Assembly (NCBI GenBank): GCA_037439425.1
Contig: JBBIWA010000001.1
Span: forward strand, 124,001-188,000
Source: JBBIWA01 sp037439425
Lineage (GTDB): Bacteria; Acidobacteriota; Blastocatellia; RBC074
DNA: 64,000 nt
Direction of reading: 5' to 3'
The position numbers and the translations under genes are program-made. The notes below the pieces were generated by a model. It ran no database searches and was not told where the DNA came from. It saw nothing but the letters and a program-made list of their open reading frames with translations. This document shows positions 1 to 11,256 of the stretch, one piece after another. How positions within the stretch are numbered: position 1 is the stretch's first letter; each line of letters opens with the position of its first letter.

Positions 1-1
1 A

Positions 2-2893
<2,892 letters not shown>

Positions 2894-2915
2894 TTTTGTG
2901 GAGGTGGCGGCATTG

Positions 2916-3320
2916 ATGAACATTAACGATCCCACGGCGATTGCCACGATTCTCCGCGAAAGCCGCACGATTGCTGTGGTGGGTCTTTCGGCGAATCCGC
3001 AGCGAGCCAGTTATGGGGTGGCGCGCTATCTGCAACGGCATGGTTACCGCATCATCCCAGTCAATCCTAACGAGCGCGAGGTGCTAGGTGAAAAGGCCTA
3101 TGCCCGGCTCGAAGATATTCCAGAGAAGATTGAGATAGTTGATATCTTCCGCCGCTCCGAGGAGGCAGGCCGCCACGTGGATGAAGCGATTCGGATTGGC
3201 GCGCGGGCAGTCTGGTTGCAAGAAGGAGTAATTGACTATCAAGCGGCGGCGCGCGCACAAGCGGCCGGCTTGGTCGTGGTAATGGATCGCTGCATTCTCA
3301 AGGAGCATCTGAAGCAGTAA
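2916..3320 (+). CDS. CoA-binding domain protein (YccU-like)
   Basis: This 134-residue protein is a single Rossmann-type CoA_binding domain. It has the N-terminal nucleotide loop (TIAVVGLSANPQRASYGVA), the segment YRIIPVNPNEREVLGEKAY, and the late motif GARAVWLQEGV. Proteins of this family bind CoA, but their physiological role is undefined. I chose the ATG at 2916 because GGAGG at 2900-2904 sits correctly before it and the domain begins right after it. Longer in-frame starts at 2862 and 2886 overlap carB and add no conserved sequence. An intrinsic terminator follows the stop. Confidence 0.88.
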   Translation: MNINDPTAIATILRESRTIAVVGLSANPQRASYGVARYLQRHGYRIIPVNPNEREVLGEKAYARLEDIPEKIEIVDIFRRSEEAGRHVDEAIRIGARAVWLQEGVIDYQAAARAQAAGLVVVMDRCILKEHLKQ

Positions 3321-3338
3321 TCTAGAAACGCACACAGT

Positions 3339-3374
3339 AAAGGGCAACTCAGAAACCGAGTTGCCCTTTCTGTT
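3339..3374. terminator. Bidirectional intrinsic terminator between convergent genes
   Basis: A 12-bp perfect stem (3339-3350 with 3358-3369) with a 7-nt loop is followed by a T-rich stretch. It lies between the CoA-binding gene (+) and the convergent M23 peptidase gene (-). The A-rich left flank gives a modest U-tract in the other direction, so it could serve both. Confidence 0.8.
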
Positions 3375-3421
3375 GGAGCGAAAAAGGAGATATCAGCCCG
3401 AGCATCGTGGGCGATCTTGAC

Positions 3422-4282
3422 TCAAGACCTATCCAGGGAGAGGTAGTTAAGCGGGTTAACAGGCCGATCGTGCAGGCGCACTTCGTAATGGCAGTGCGGA
3501 GCGGTCGAGCGACCCGTGCTGCCGACGGCGCCAATTTGCATGCCGCGATAGACGCGCTGGCCGACCGTGACCTCAATGCGCGACATATGGCCATAGCGGG
3601 TGGTGATGCCATAGCCATGATCAATCACCACGACATTGCCATAACCGCCATGCGCGCCGGCGAAAATGACTATACCATCGGCCGTGGCTTCGATTGCCGT
3701 GCCGAAGGTAGTGGCGATGTCCAGACCGGCGTGATGTTCGTAGCCACCACCAAACGGATTCGGGCGCATTCCAAATCCATCAGTAATATAGCCGCGCACG
3801 GGCCAGCCCTTGGGAATTGAAGAGAGCTTGATCAGATCCCTGTCGATAATCTCTTTGATCTGCAAGATCTCACGCTCTAACGCCGCGGCCGATTGCTCAA
3901 TCTCGCTAATATCACTGCTGCTGGGACCGCCGCTGCCGATCTTAGTGCTCGACTCGGAAGAGCTTTTGATGCCGGAGACTTCGGCCAGTTTGCGAGAAGT
4001 GGCTTCAATCGCTGCCAGACGCCCTTGCAGGCGATCATATTTCTGCTCCGCCTCGTGATTCTTTTCGCGCAGCCTGCGATTCTCTATCTGCGCCAGATTA
4101 TATTTGACCGCTAGTGCTGTATAGCGGGTCAGATGATAGGCCCCGAAACCGATCGTCAGGAGGCCGATGATGGCAAGACCTAAAATGACATAAATGACCT
4201 TGTAATGAAGCTTAATCTGACGAAATCGGGAACTGGCTGTCGGCGCAAAAATAAAGGTGTAGAAACGCTTGTCATTGGTCAT
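3422..4282 (-). CDS. Membrane-anchored M23 (LytM-type) peptidase
   Basis: The 286-residue protein has a basic cytoplasmic start and one membrane segment (about residues 29-50). A coiled-coil region follows (about 60-150), then a C-terminal peptidase M23 domain (about 160-282). The zinc and catalytic residues are intact: H184 and D188 in HHAGLDIA, H232 in YGHMS, and H263/H265 in HCHYEV. This architecture is typical of periplasmic cell-wall endopeptidases or of LytM activators of amidases in division. AAGGAG precedes the ATG at a good distance. It appears to be a single-gene unit with about 900 bp of non-coding or decayed DNA upstream. Whether it cuts peptidoglycan itself cannot be told from sequence, but the complete metal site argues for activity. 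Confidence 0.9.
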   Translation of the reverse strand: MTNDKRFYTFIFAPTASSRFRQIKLHYKVIYVILGLAIIGLLTIGFGAYHLTRYTALAVKYNLAQIENRRLREKNHEAEQKYDRLQGRLAAIEATSRKLAEVSGIKSSSESSTKIGSGGPSSSDISEIEQSAAALEREILQIKEIIDRDLIKLSSIPKGWPVRGYITDGFGMRPNPFGGGYEHHAGLDIATTFGTAIEATADGIVIFAGAHGGYGNVVVIDHGYGITTRYGHMSRIEVTVGQRVYRGMQIGAVGSTGRSTAPHCHYEVRLHDRPVNPLNYLSLDRS

Positions 4283-4645
4283 TGAACAGACTCCTTGGCT
4301 CTGTTAGTCCCAGAGATGGGGATGCTGCTTTGGGTTGAAGTGAATTAGTGAGCAGGATTTCTAACCACCGTTGTTTAGCCGCTTGGTTCCGCGTAGGGCT
4401 GCGAATCCTGGCGGCCTGCGCGTAACGACCCGAGGCAAACTACCACACTTCCTTGCGTGAATGCAACCCCTGGCGAACTTGGCGAACTTTTTCTCGTTCT
4501 GTCAGCAGGGCAAACGCATCATAGGCAAAAGCAAAAACTGATTCTATAACTGTAGTTTACGTTTTTTTTTTATAAATGAGCCAATTTTTGGTAAACGACG
4601 CGGAGAGCGAGCTCTCCGCGCCTTAATTGGCCATCTTTAGCAGGG
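4283..4645. other. Intergenic region with a perfect short palindrome
   Basis: No gene is supported here. The stretch includes the M23 gene leader with its ribosome site, a T-run at 4562-4571, and a perfect inverted repeat at 4599-4620 (10-bp arms CGCGGAGAGC around 2 nt). The palindrome lies just upstream of the transposase remnant. It may be a terminator-like hairpin or an element end; no U-tract follows on either strand. Confidence 0.5.
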
Positions 4646-4895
4646 ATGCAGGCTCCAAGGAGGTCAACCACGGACAGCTTACAACCAGAAATCGCTCTTT
4701 ACATCACCCAGTTTGCCAAGCTCTCTGGTACTGAGGTCTTCTACCTCAGTCACTGTTGGGTTGGGAAAACGCACGACTACAGGATGTTGAGGGAGGGATT
4801 CCCACCTGAAAAGGACTGGTTTCCGCAATCATCGCGTGCGAGTTGACTTAGCCTTCTTAGGGGACCTCGGCAGGATGATACGTGTCAAGAAATAA
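4646..4895 (+). pseudogene. Decayed DDE transposase fragment
   Basis: One frame (4646-4846) reads GKTHDYRMLREGFPPEKDWF. A shifted frame continues VDLAFLGDLGRMIRVKK and then stops. The order G-x-x-HD-y ... FPP..WF ... vDLgFlG resembles the central catalytic region of IS5/ISL2-like DDE transposases, where the second Asp sits in the VDLgflG strand. A frameshift separates the two parts and the N- and C-terminal halves are missing. The following 290 bp (4896-5182) show no readable gene. The exact family is uncertain because only about 80 residues survive and no terminal repeats could be found. Confidence 0.5.
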
Positions 4896-5182
4896 TCCGC
4901 CCACACGAGAAGCCTGCTGAACTTCTGATTTGAGTGCCACTTTGGAATTAGTGAGGGAACCGCACGGTCAAGGTCACAGCTGCGGCAGGCTAAGGTGGAT
5001 ACCAGGCGCAAACTGCAGAACCCTACGGCAGCGTGCCTTCACCAAGACGATACCTGATGATATTCACGGCTGGCTTCAGCATTATGACCCTGCCATTTGC
5101 TGAATACTCAAACCGGGAACATTTTGAATGAAAGCGCGATTGCAGCGGCGTTCCCCTATCGTCTCTGAATCAGAGTGTTGCT

Positions 5183-7126
5183 TCATTGCGTTTGCTTGGC
5201 TGGCTTATTCTCAAAAACGGAAGCCGCGACCGAAATGACAGCCATCAACCTAAGCGGTTTGTTCTCCAGCGATTGAGCCAATAACCAAGCTCCTTCGAGG
5301 TCTGCCCTAGCCAGAGATGCTAGCGCCCTTCCTAAATCAAATTCTTCGGTCTTTTCAACTGAAACGTTTAAGCCCTTGCCGCTGGGAGTTTCCAGGCTCC
5401 TAACTAAGCGCGCCTGATCTGGGCCGTAGTTTTGAATCTTGTTAGCAGTCCGCACCGCCTCAGTTGCTAGATCAAGCCCGCGTGGCGAATCGAACTGAGA
5501 ATAAAGGTTCACTAACGCCAACAGTGCGCGGAGCTTTTCAAGCGTGTTGTCGGAGGCTACAGCCTTTTGCGCCGCTTCTGCCAGCAGGTCTCCTGCTCTG
5601 GCTAGATCTTTATCGGCCAAAGCCACACGCGCAATCTGGAGGAAGAGGTAGGCACTTTGATCTATTGCCTCAACCTCAATCGCATATTGGTATGCTTCGT
5701 CGAGCTTCCGCGCATTGATGGCGCGAATGGCGGCTTCGAAATTGAGCCATGAGCGAAGCTTTTTACGATGCTCACGGTTGCTGATCTTATCAGCAAGCTC
5801 CAGCGCATACGCTGTGTCAGGTTTCTGGTCGGCTAGCAAGGCGGCTCTCTGATAAAGCTCATCGCGCTGGGCGAAATTATTGGTGTTTTGGGCGCGGTTG
5901 AGCAACTCTTTTATCCGCTCATCTATGCTCGTCTGTGCCTCCGGTTGGGTGCGATTACTGATTTGGTTTAGCACTTTGTCTACGCCGAGTTGGGTCTGGT
6001 CGCCAACCAGGTTGGAAAGCGCGTTAATTAAGCCCTGCCACGCGTCCAACCTATCAGGACTGTATTTGGCAATGCGCGGTCGCAACAATTTGGCGGCAAA
6101 CAGTGCTGCGCCGAGGCGAGCATCTGCATCCGGCAATTGCCGGATATGGGCTTCTGCATTGCGCGCCAAGACGGTGAAAGCTGTGGCGATGAATCGCTGC
6201 ACGATCTTCTCGTCAATGATGAATTTGTCTGACACTGGGAAGTGGTATGAATTGATGCCGTCCCCGCTAGATACCCAGACATTTTCATCGCCGAACGGGT
6301 AAGCTGCCAGCAGAAGTAGTTGTCCCGGTACTGGCAATTCGTCGCGCTGCAATCTGTCGAGTGCCATCAGATAAAGCTGATCTGCCATCGCTCGATCACG
6401 TTCAGCGATTTCCGCGAAAAGGTAGCCAGCAGCTTGCGGAACACCTTTGACAAAGGCCTGTTCTGCCAGACCAAGAGCTTCCTTTTTGTTCACGTCCAAT
6501 AATTGCTTAGCAATATGTAAACTGTCATGTCCAGCTTCATCAACTGCTCCAAATGCAGGATCGTAGTGGCGTTGGGGATTGCCCTTATTGCGCCTGGCCT
6601 CCTGCTCGAGCCTTTTCTCTTCAACGTATTGGTCAGTAAATTGGCGGCTGAGCTGTGCATCGTGCTTACTTATCAGGCGGATTACTTCTAGGCGCAAATC
6701 GGGCTTGCTCAGCGAAAGACCACTAGCCAGTTGCTCCTGTTCCAGCCCTTTACCATCGCGATGATACTCAACGGCGGCGGCGAAGGCCCTTTGAAAGAGT
6801 TGTCGTGCGCGCCCCTGATCATGTTTCCAGAGCAGGTCGGCAGCGAGAGCTTGAACGCGCACAGCGCTGGGTTTATCGTCAAGATGAGCTGACTCTTCTG
6901 CAGCAAGTAGGATAAGCTCAGCGCCCCACTGCCTGAGTTCCAGCATTGCCTCGTCAGCATCCTTGCGCTGGTCTGTCGACTCGGCAGGCTTCTTTTTGAC
7001 TCTTGTCTCCGACTCACGAGATGGCTTAGCTGACTTTTGTGGGTTATTTTCTCTCTCCTGTGAGTCAGGGGCCGCCCAAGACAGTGCCTGAAAAGCGAGC
7101 GCAATTGATAACATGAGCTTGAGCAT
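5183..7126 (-). CDS. Secreted alpha-helical repeat protein, function unknown
   Basis: The 647-residue protein starts with a signal peptide (MLKLMLSIALAFQALSWA). A charged, low-complexity linker follows (about 20-60), and the rest is almost wholly helical. The helices have TPR/HEAT-like spacing, with repeated A-x-x-LA-D and RA-LL-E-A patterns, for example QIARVALADKDLARAGDLLAEAA. No catalytic motif is visible. AAGGTGA precedes the ATG. The gene lies 76 bp downstream of the cysteine-rich secreted protein gene on the same strand, so the two are probably one transcript. I do not recognise a named family. A scaffold or envelope role would be guesswork. That it is an exported protein is fairly sure. 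Confidence 0.75.
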   Translation of the reverse strand: MLKLMLSIALAFQALSWAAPDSQERENNPQKSAKPSRESETRVKKKPAESTDQRKDADEAMLELRQWGAELILLAAEESAHLDDKPSAVRVQALAADLLWKHDQGRARQLFQRAFAAAVEYHRDGKGLEQEQLASGLSLSKPDLRLEVIRLISKHDAQLSRQFTDQYVEEKRLEQEARRNKGNPQRHYDPAFGAVDEAGHDSLHIAKQLLDVNKKEALGLAEQAFVKGVPQAAGYLFAEIAERDRAMADQLYLMALDRLQRDELPVPGQLLLLAAYPFGDENVWVSSGDGINSYHFPVSDKFIIDEKIVQRFIATAFTVLARNAEAHIRQLPDADARLGAALFAAKLLRPRIAKYSPDRLDAWQGLINALSNLVGDQTQLGVDKVLNQISNRTQPEAQTSIDERIKELLNRAQNTNNFAQRDELYQRAALLADQKPDTAYALELADKISNREHRKKLRSWLNFEAAIRAINARKLDEAYQYAIEVEAIDQSAYLFLQIARVALADKDLARAGDLLAEAAQKAVASDNTLEKLRALLALVNLYSQFDSPRGLDLATEAVRTANKIQNYGPDQARLVRSLETPSGKGLNVSVEKTEEFDLGRALASLARADLEGAWLLAQSLENKPLRLMAVISVAASVFENKPAKQTQ

Positions 7127-7202
7127 ACGTCACCTTACAGATCGCGACGTTGAAGACGAGGACCAGACAGCACCGCGGTCTGCATGTTTACTACTTCCCA
7201 AT

Positions 7203-7775
7203 TCACCAACTCATACAGCAAGTGCCACAATCGCCACACCCTAAACACTTGCCTGGATTGGGTGTGCAGCATAGCTTTCCACACGTGCAGCCAGAGCACT
7301 TATCCTCACCTGGAGCTAATACTATGTCAAATTCGATCGCTAAAAGGCCGAATTTCTTGAGAGCAGAGGCTGTGACCTTTTCACCTTTGCGCAGGTAATA
7401 GGAGGCGACAGGTTGTTGTTTGAGTTGTTTATACTGCTCAAAGGAGGTGATGCCAGTTACGTCACCAAACAGCAGCGAAACATCGATCTTGACAGCCCCC
7501 TTCTCCGTAAGACAGGGGGCAACCTTGATTGCAGAGGCCTTGTTCGGATTGACTCCATTTTCATTGTCCGGGATGCGAATGATATACGTAACTGGATGAT
7601 CACTGAGGCTCCGCACTGGAACGCTAGGTTTGTCTTTCGTGTAGTCGCTGGTGATGTTGATTCGCGGTCTGCCAGATGCGACCTTTTCGTTCTTCGCGGA
7701 TGCGCGGATCACAACTAGCATGGGCACCAACAGAGTAACTGCAAGTAAAACTTTGAGACAGCTTCTAAGCCGCAT
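7203..7775 (-). CDS. Small secreted protein with a ten-cysteine C-terminal tail
   Basis: The protein has 190 residues. The ATG at 7775 is chosen because a strong AAAGGAG lies just upstream and a signal peptide begins there (CLKVLLAVTLLVPMLVV). A longer frame reaches 7892 but adds no signal. The body is a soluble beta-rich region. The last 33 residues hold ten Cys, in CSGCTCGKLCC, then GKCLGCGDCGTCC, then MSW at the end. No other Cys cluster occurs apart from one in the middle (APCL). The spacing is not a standard zinc ribbon or ferredoxin pattern that I know. It could be a disulfide-rich or metal-binding tail, or a precursor with a processed C-terminus. It heads a likely two-gene operon with the helical-repeat protein. 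Confidence 0.72.
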   Translation of the reverse strand: MRLRSCLKVLLAVTLLVPMLVVIRASAKNEKVASGRPRINITSDYTKDKPSVPVRSLSDHPVTYIIRIPDNENGVNPNKASAIKVAPCLTEKGAVKIDVSLLFGDVTGITSFEQYKQLKQQPVASYYLRKGEKVTASALKKFGLLAIEFDIVLAPGEDKCSGCTCGKLCCTPNPGKCLGCGDCGTCCMSW

Positions 7776-8385
7776 CTTCTTTCTCCTTTCTGGTTGCTCC
7801 AAACTCACGTTTCGCTCACTTTTAAGCGAGATTTTCAAAATGCCCCCTGAGCGGATAAACTCAGGGAACGATCGAGAAACTGCTTGAGACAATTGGGGTA
7901 GACCAAGTGGATGACATTCCGCTGCTGTGGGAGCAATCGAAGGCCAGGAGAGTCATCACTGTCATTTCCCGAATAATGAAACCCCCTCCCCCAGGGGGTT
8001 CACTTGACGCTCCCCAACATCCTACCGTATCCGAGCTTTACCTAATTCTGAAACATTAATCCCCCAAATAAAGAACAATAAACGTGCCAACCACTCCCCT
8101 GGTCAGACTCTTCATCGCCAACTCTAACTCACGCAACAATAACCAGGCAAAGCCAGCGCCCGGATGAGAGACTGAAGGATTCTCTCCCTGCCCTAAAGCC
8201 GTACAGAGAGAGCTTCTGAAGTGACCGCATTTCCGAGCAAGCTTGAGAGAAAGATAGCAGCTCTTCTAGCTGCCTTAAGGCAGTAAAGGATGGAGCTCTG
8301 CCAATAACTGAAAGAGGCCAAATTGATGAACCAATCTGCTGCCTTTTCTATTACAAGCGTTAGCCCGCTACGGGTGGCGTTATCT
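7776..8385. other. Intergenic region, no gene
   Basis: No coding sequence is supported. An inverted repeat near 7981-8000 (arms of A/C and G/T runs, aaccccct / agggggtt) forms a small GC-rich hairpin. The remainder shows no recognisable gene. It leads directly into the palindromic elements. Confidence 0.5.
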
Positions 8386-8520
8386 GGGTGCAATTAAAAG
8401 TGGGACTAAACAGCTCGCCCTCACGAGCGCACGCTTGCGAGCGTGCCTGACTTGCTGTAGGAGCACAGCAAGCAAGATGCGCGCGCTCATGAGGGTGAGT
8501 CCCACTGTTAATTGCACCCC
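8386..8520. mobile_element. MITE-like palindromic element, 134 bp
   Basis: The left arm 8386-8407 and right arm 8498-8519 are inverted copies matching at 21 of 22 positions; both start GGGTGCAATTAA. The interior is also self-complementary. CTCGCCCTCACGAGCGCACG pairs imperfectly with GCGCGCTCATGAGGGTGAG, and the apex is CTTGCTGT/ACAGCAAG. The whole element can therefore fold into one long hairpin. It has no ORF. Its interior carries the same core (CTCACGAGCGCACGCTtgcgAGCGTGCCTG) as the REP units at 16.95 kb and 57 kb. Non-autonomous mobilisation is inferred from the structure only; no target-site duplication was identified. Confidence 0.65.
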
Positions 8521-8534
8521 GCCTTATCTAAACT

Positions 8535-8777
8535 CGCTCGCGGGTGCACGTCTTTATTGTAGGGTGAAAAAGGAGTAAGGATCGGTGGTGAGCCCCAGAG
8601 GGGGCCTCAGATGATAGCGAGTCTGAGCCAGGGCGGGTGGGTCCAGGTCTGTAGAGCCTGAGCGGGGCAGCTGGGATGGTGGGCGAGAGCTTCCTCTCCT
8701 CCGGCGCCCCTAGCGGGGCTAAGGCTTCAACCGATCTTCTTTTGACCCTACAATCGTGACGTGCACCCACTCGCTCG
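8535..8777. mobile_element. Second MITE-like element with long inverted ends, about 243 bp
   Basis: The left end (about 8535-8571) and right end (about 8739-8776) are inverted repeats sharing GGGTGCACGTC, three variable bases, ATTGTAGGGT, one variable base, then AAAA. The inner sequence is GC-rich and partly self-complementary (ggatcggt near the left, accgatct near the right). There is no ORF. Like its neighbour at 8386-8520 it begins GGGTGCA. The 18-mer CGTCTTTATTGTAGGGTG from its left end recurs at 37246-37263 on the other strand. It ends about 53 bp before tRNA-Arg. Confidence 0.6.
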
Positions 8778-8828
8778 TCGTCGCTTGACAGCCGCCGCAA
8801 GTAGATGTCACAATGCCCCTTCCTCAAA

Positions 8829-8905
<77 letters not shown>

Positions 8906-8987
8906 GTCAAATCCAGTAACTGACGGCCACGTTCACAGGTGGCCATTTCCCTTTTCACCTGCTTGTTGCTCGCTTGGAGCTGTCCTG

Positions 8988-9641
8988 ATGGAGTACATCT
9001 CCCAATCCATTGCCCATCTGCGCCGAGAATATCTATCTCAAGAACTGGACGAAAACTCTGTCGATCGCGATCCGATCAAACAATTCAAGCGGTGGTTTGA
9101 AGAGGCTATCAAAGCCCAATTGCCCGATCCAAATGCGATGAACCTCGCGACGGTAACTGCGGATGGAAGGCCTGCGGCGCGCACTGTTCTGCTCAAAGGA
9201 TTCGATGAGCGAGGATTGGTCTTCTTCACCAACTACGAAAGCCGGAAAAGCAAAGAGCTGACCCGCACCCCCTGGGCAGCCCTCACCTTCTACTGGGCGG
9301 AGCTGAACCGCCAGGTCAGAATCGAGGGCAGCGTGGAAAAGATCTCTGTTCGCGAGTCAGAAGAATATTTCCAGACTCGCCCCAGAGGCAGCCAGATCGG
9401 GGCCTGGGCCTCGCCGCAAAGCGAAGAGGTCGCGAGCCGCGCTGAGCTTGATAGAAGAGTTCAGGAAGTAGAACAAAGATTCCACAATCAGCCTATTCCC
9501 TGCCCGCCTTTCTGGGGTGGCTTTCGCGTCAAACCAGTCAGCATTGAGTTCTGGCAGGGGAGAGAAAACCGGCTGCACGATCGTATTCTCTACGCCTTGC
9601 AAAGCGATGGGAGCTGGCGGGTCTGCCGCTTAGCGCCTTGA
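8988..9641 (+). CDS. pdxH: Pyridoxamine/pyridoxine 5'-phosphate oxidase
   Basis: PdxH oxidises PNP or PMP to pyridoxal 5'-phosphate with FMN and O2. The 217-residue product has the family's usual length. Typical motifs are present: DPNAMNLATV near 50, RTVLLKGFDERGLVFFTNY for FMN phosphate contacts, the central RQVRIEG, QIGAWASPQS, and the C-terminal substrate and FMN region PPFWGGFRVKP.IEFWQGR..RLHDR. The ATG at 8988 is preferred to an in-frame upstream start at 8892, which lies inside the tRNA; GGAG at 8976 precedes it. It stands alone between the tRNA and a secreted sialidase-like gene. Confidence 0.96.
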   Translation: MEYISQSIAHLRREYLSQELDENSVDRDPIKQFKRWFEEAIKAQLPDPNAMNLATVTADGRPAARTVLLKGFDERGLVFFTNYESRKSKELTRTPWAALTFYWAELNRQVRIEGSVEKISVRESEEYFQTRPRGSQIGAWASPQSEEVASRAELDRRVQEVEQRFHNQPIPCPPFWGGFRVKPVSIEFWQGRENRLHDRILYALQSDGSWRVCRLAP

Positions 9642-9693
9642 GCGCTACTAACCGCTGCTTCAAGCTTTGAGCGTGACAAGGGGAGCGGGCAGG

Positions 9694-10770
9694 ATGATGA
9701 AGAAGTTTCGCTACCAGATCGTGGGTCTCACCACAGCCCTTTTACTGCCAGCTTTTGTCCTCGCCTCTGGCCAGATGCGCATCCAGCGTATCTTCGGTCC
9801 TGAAGTGCTGACTGGCAAATACAAACACGCAGCCTCTCTCACGGAGCTGCGCAACGGAGACCTTTATCTGGTCTACTACGGCGGCGCGAGTGAATACGCT
9901 GCAGATACCGCAATCTTCGGCTCGCGTCTGAAGAGAGGCACAACTGTCTGGACGCTACCGAAAGTGATTGCCAAAGACCCGTTTCGCCCTCTCGGCAATG
10001 CCGTAGTCTGGCAGGCTCCGGATGGTCTGGTCTGGCTCTTTTATGTGGTTCGCTTCGGAGAGACCTGGTCCACTTCCCGCATCCAGGCTAAGGTCTCAAA
10101 TGACAATGCCGAAACCTGGTCGGACTCCTTCGTCCTCTCACTTGAAGAGGGCATGATGGTGCGCAATCGTCCCATTGTGCTGAGCAACGGGGATTATCTC
10201 TTGCCTGTTTATCACGAGACCGGGCACAACACAGAAATGGTCGGGCCAGAGAGCACTTCGCTGTTTCTCCGCTACGATCCGAAGCGAAAGCGCTGGACCG
10301 AGAGCAGTCGCATTCGCTCGCGGCTTGGCAACATTCAACCGGCAGTGGTGCAGATAACTGATGATTATTTGATCGCCTATTGCCGCCGCGGTGGAGATTA
10401 CCAGCCGCGCACTGATGGCTATCTGGTCCGCGCCGAGTCGCGTGATGGCGGACACACGTGGAGCGAAGGGAAAGACTCGCCACTGCCGAATCCGAATGCT
10501 GCTGTTGAGTTCATCAAACTGCGCAGCGGCAATTTGCTTTTGATTTATAACAACAGCATGAGCCAGCGCACACCGCTGACTGCTGCGCTCTCCACCGATC
10601 AAGACAAAAGCTATCCTTATCGCCGCAACATCGTTGAAGGTCCTGGCTCATTTGCTTATCCCACCGCCATTCAGACGCAGGATGGTAAAATCCATCTGGT
10701 CTTTACTTCGGATCAGCGAACAGTGATCAACTATGCCGTGTTTGACGAAGACTGGGTCAAAGGCAAGTGA
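9694..10770 (+). CDS. Secreted sialidase-like (BNR/Asp-box) beta-propeller protein
   Basis: The 358-residue product has an N-terminal signal peptide (YQIVGLTTALLLPAFVLASG). The body matches the BNR_2 / exo-alpha-sialidase fold. Asp-box motifs SNDNAETW (about 130) and SRDGGHTW (about 250) are visible, with propeller-type repeats such as LRNGDLYLVYYGG, LSNGDYLLPVYHETG and LRSGNLLLIYNNS. This family includes sialidases and other glycan-acting or sugar-binding propellers, so substrate specificity cannot be assigned. The ATG at 9694 follows GGGAG by 8 nt; a TTG start at 9667 is possible but unnecessary. It is 52 bp downstream of pdxH with no clear functional link. Confidence 0.8.
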   Translation: MMKKFRYQIVGLTTALLLPAFVLASGQMRIQRIFGPEVLTGKYKHAASLTELRNGDLYLVYYGGASEYAADTAIFGSRLKRGTTVWTLPKVIAKDPFRPLGNAVVWQAPDGLVWLFYVVRFGETWSTSRIQAKVSNDNAETWSDSFVLSLEEGMMVRNRPIVLSNGDYLLPVYHETGHNTEMVGPESTSLFLRYDPKRKRWTESSRIRSRLGNIQPAVVQITDDYLIAYCRRGGDYQPRTDGYLVRAESRDGGHTWSEGKDSPLPNPNAAVEFIKLRSGNLLLIYNNSMSQRTPLTAALSTDQDKSYPYRRNIVEGPGSFAYPTAIQTQDGKIHLVFTSDQRTVINYAVFDEDWVKGK

Positions 10771-11256
10771 AGCAAAAGCTGCTTGCCCCATCCGCAAACA
10801 GAGTCGCGTAAGCTTCAGCCACGCTAAAGCAGACCACGAAGAGACCACTTATACGACTTGAAAAGTTAGAGCGAATCTACAGGGTATTAAAGCGCCTTCC
10901 ACCCGCCTGAGGAGAGCCTGTAGCTGCAGCCTTCAGGCGCGCCTTTCCCCACAGCCTGAAGGCCGCCTCAAGCCACTACTCCAACTCTCTCCCTTCGCCA
11001 CAGTCTCTTGATTCATTTGAAATCGGCTATAGCGCGGGAGATTGAGCGGAGCTGATGAGTGGCGACTGCTTTGTTTGGGTTTCAGGCGCCAGGCTCGAGT
11101 GAGCAATTATTAGCGTGCGCAACAAATGGATTTCTGGCTACCTTTCCAGGTTGTGCCCTTAAATACTTAGCTCAATACGTCGCGCAGTTGCCACTGCCCG
11201 CGCCATCATGGTAGCCTTCACCAGTCTTAATCATTTCCTTCCGAAGGAGACTAACC
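10771..11256. other. Intergenic region with a hairpin repeat
   Basis: No gene is supported. A 10-bp perfect stem GCCTTCAGGC/GCCTGAAGGC at 10929-10938 and 10954-10963 with a 15-nt loop is the main structure; no U-tract follows. AAGGAGA at 11244-11250 is the ribosome site of the peptidase gene. Confidence 0.5.
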
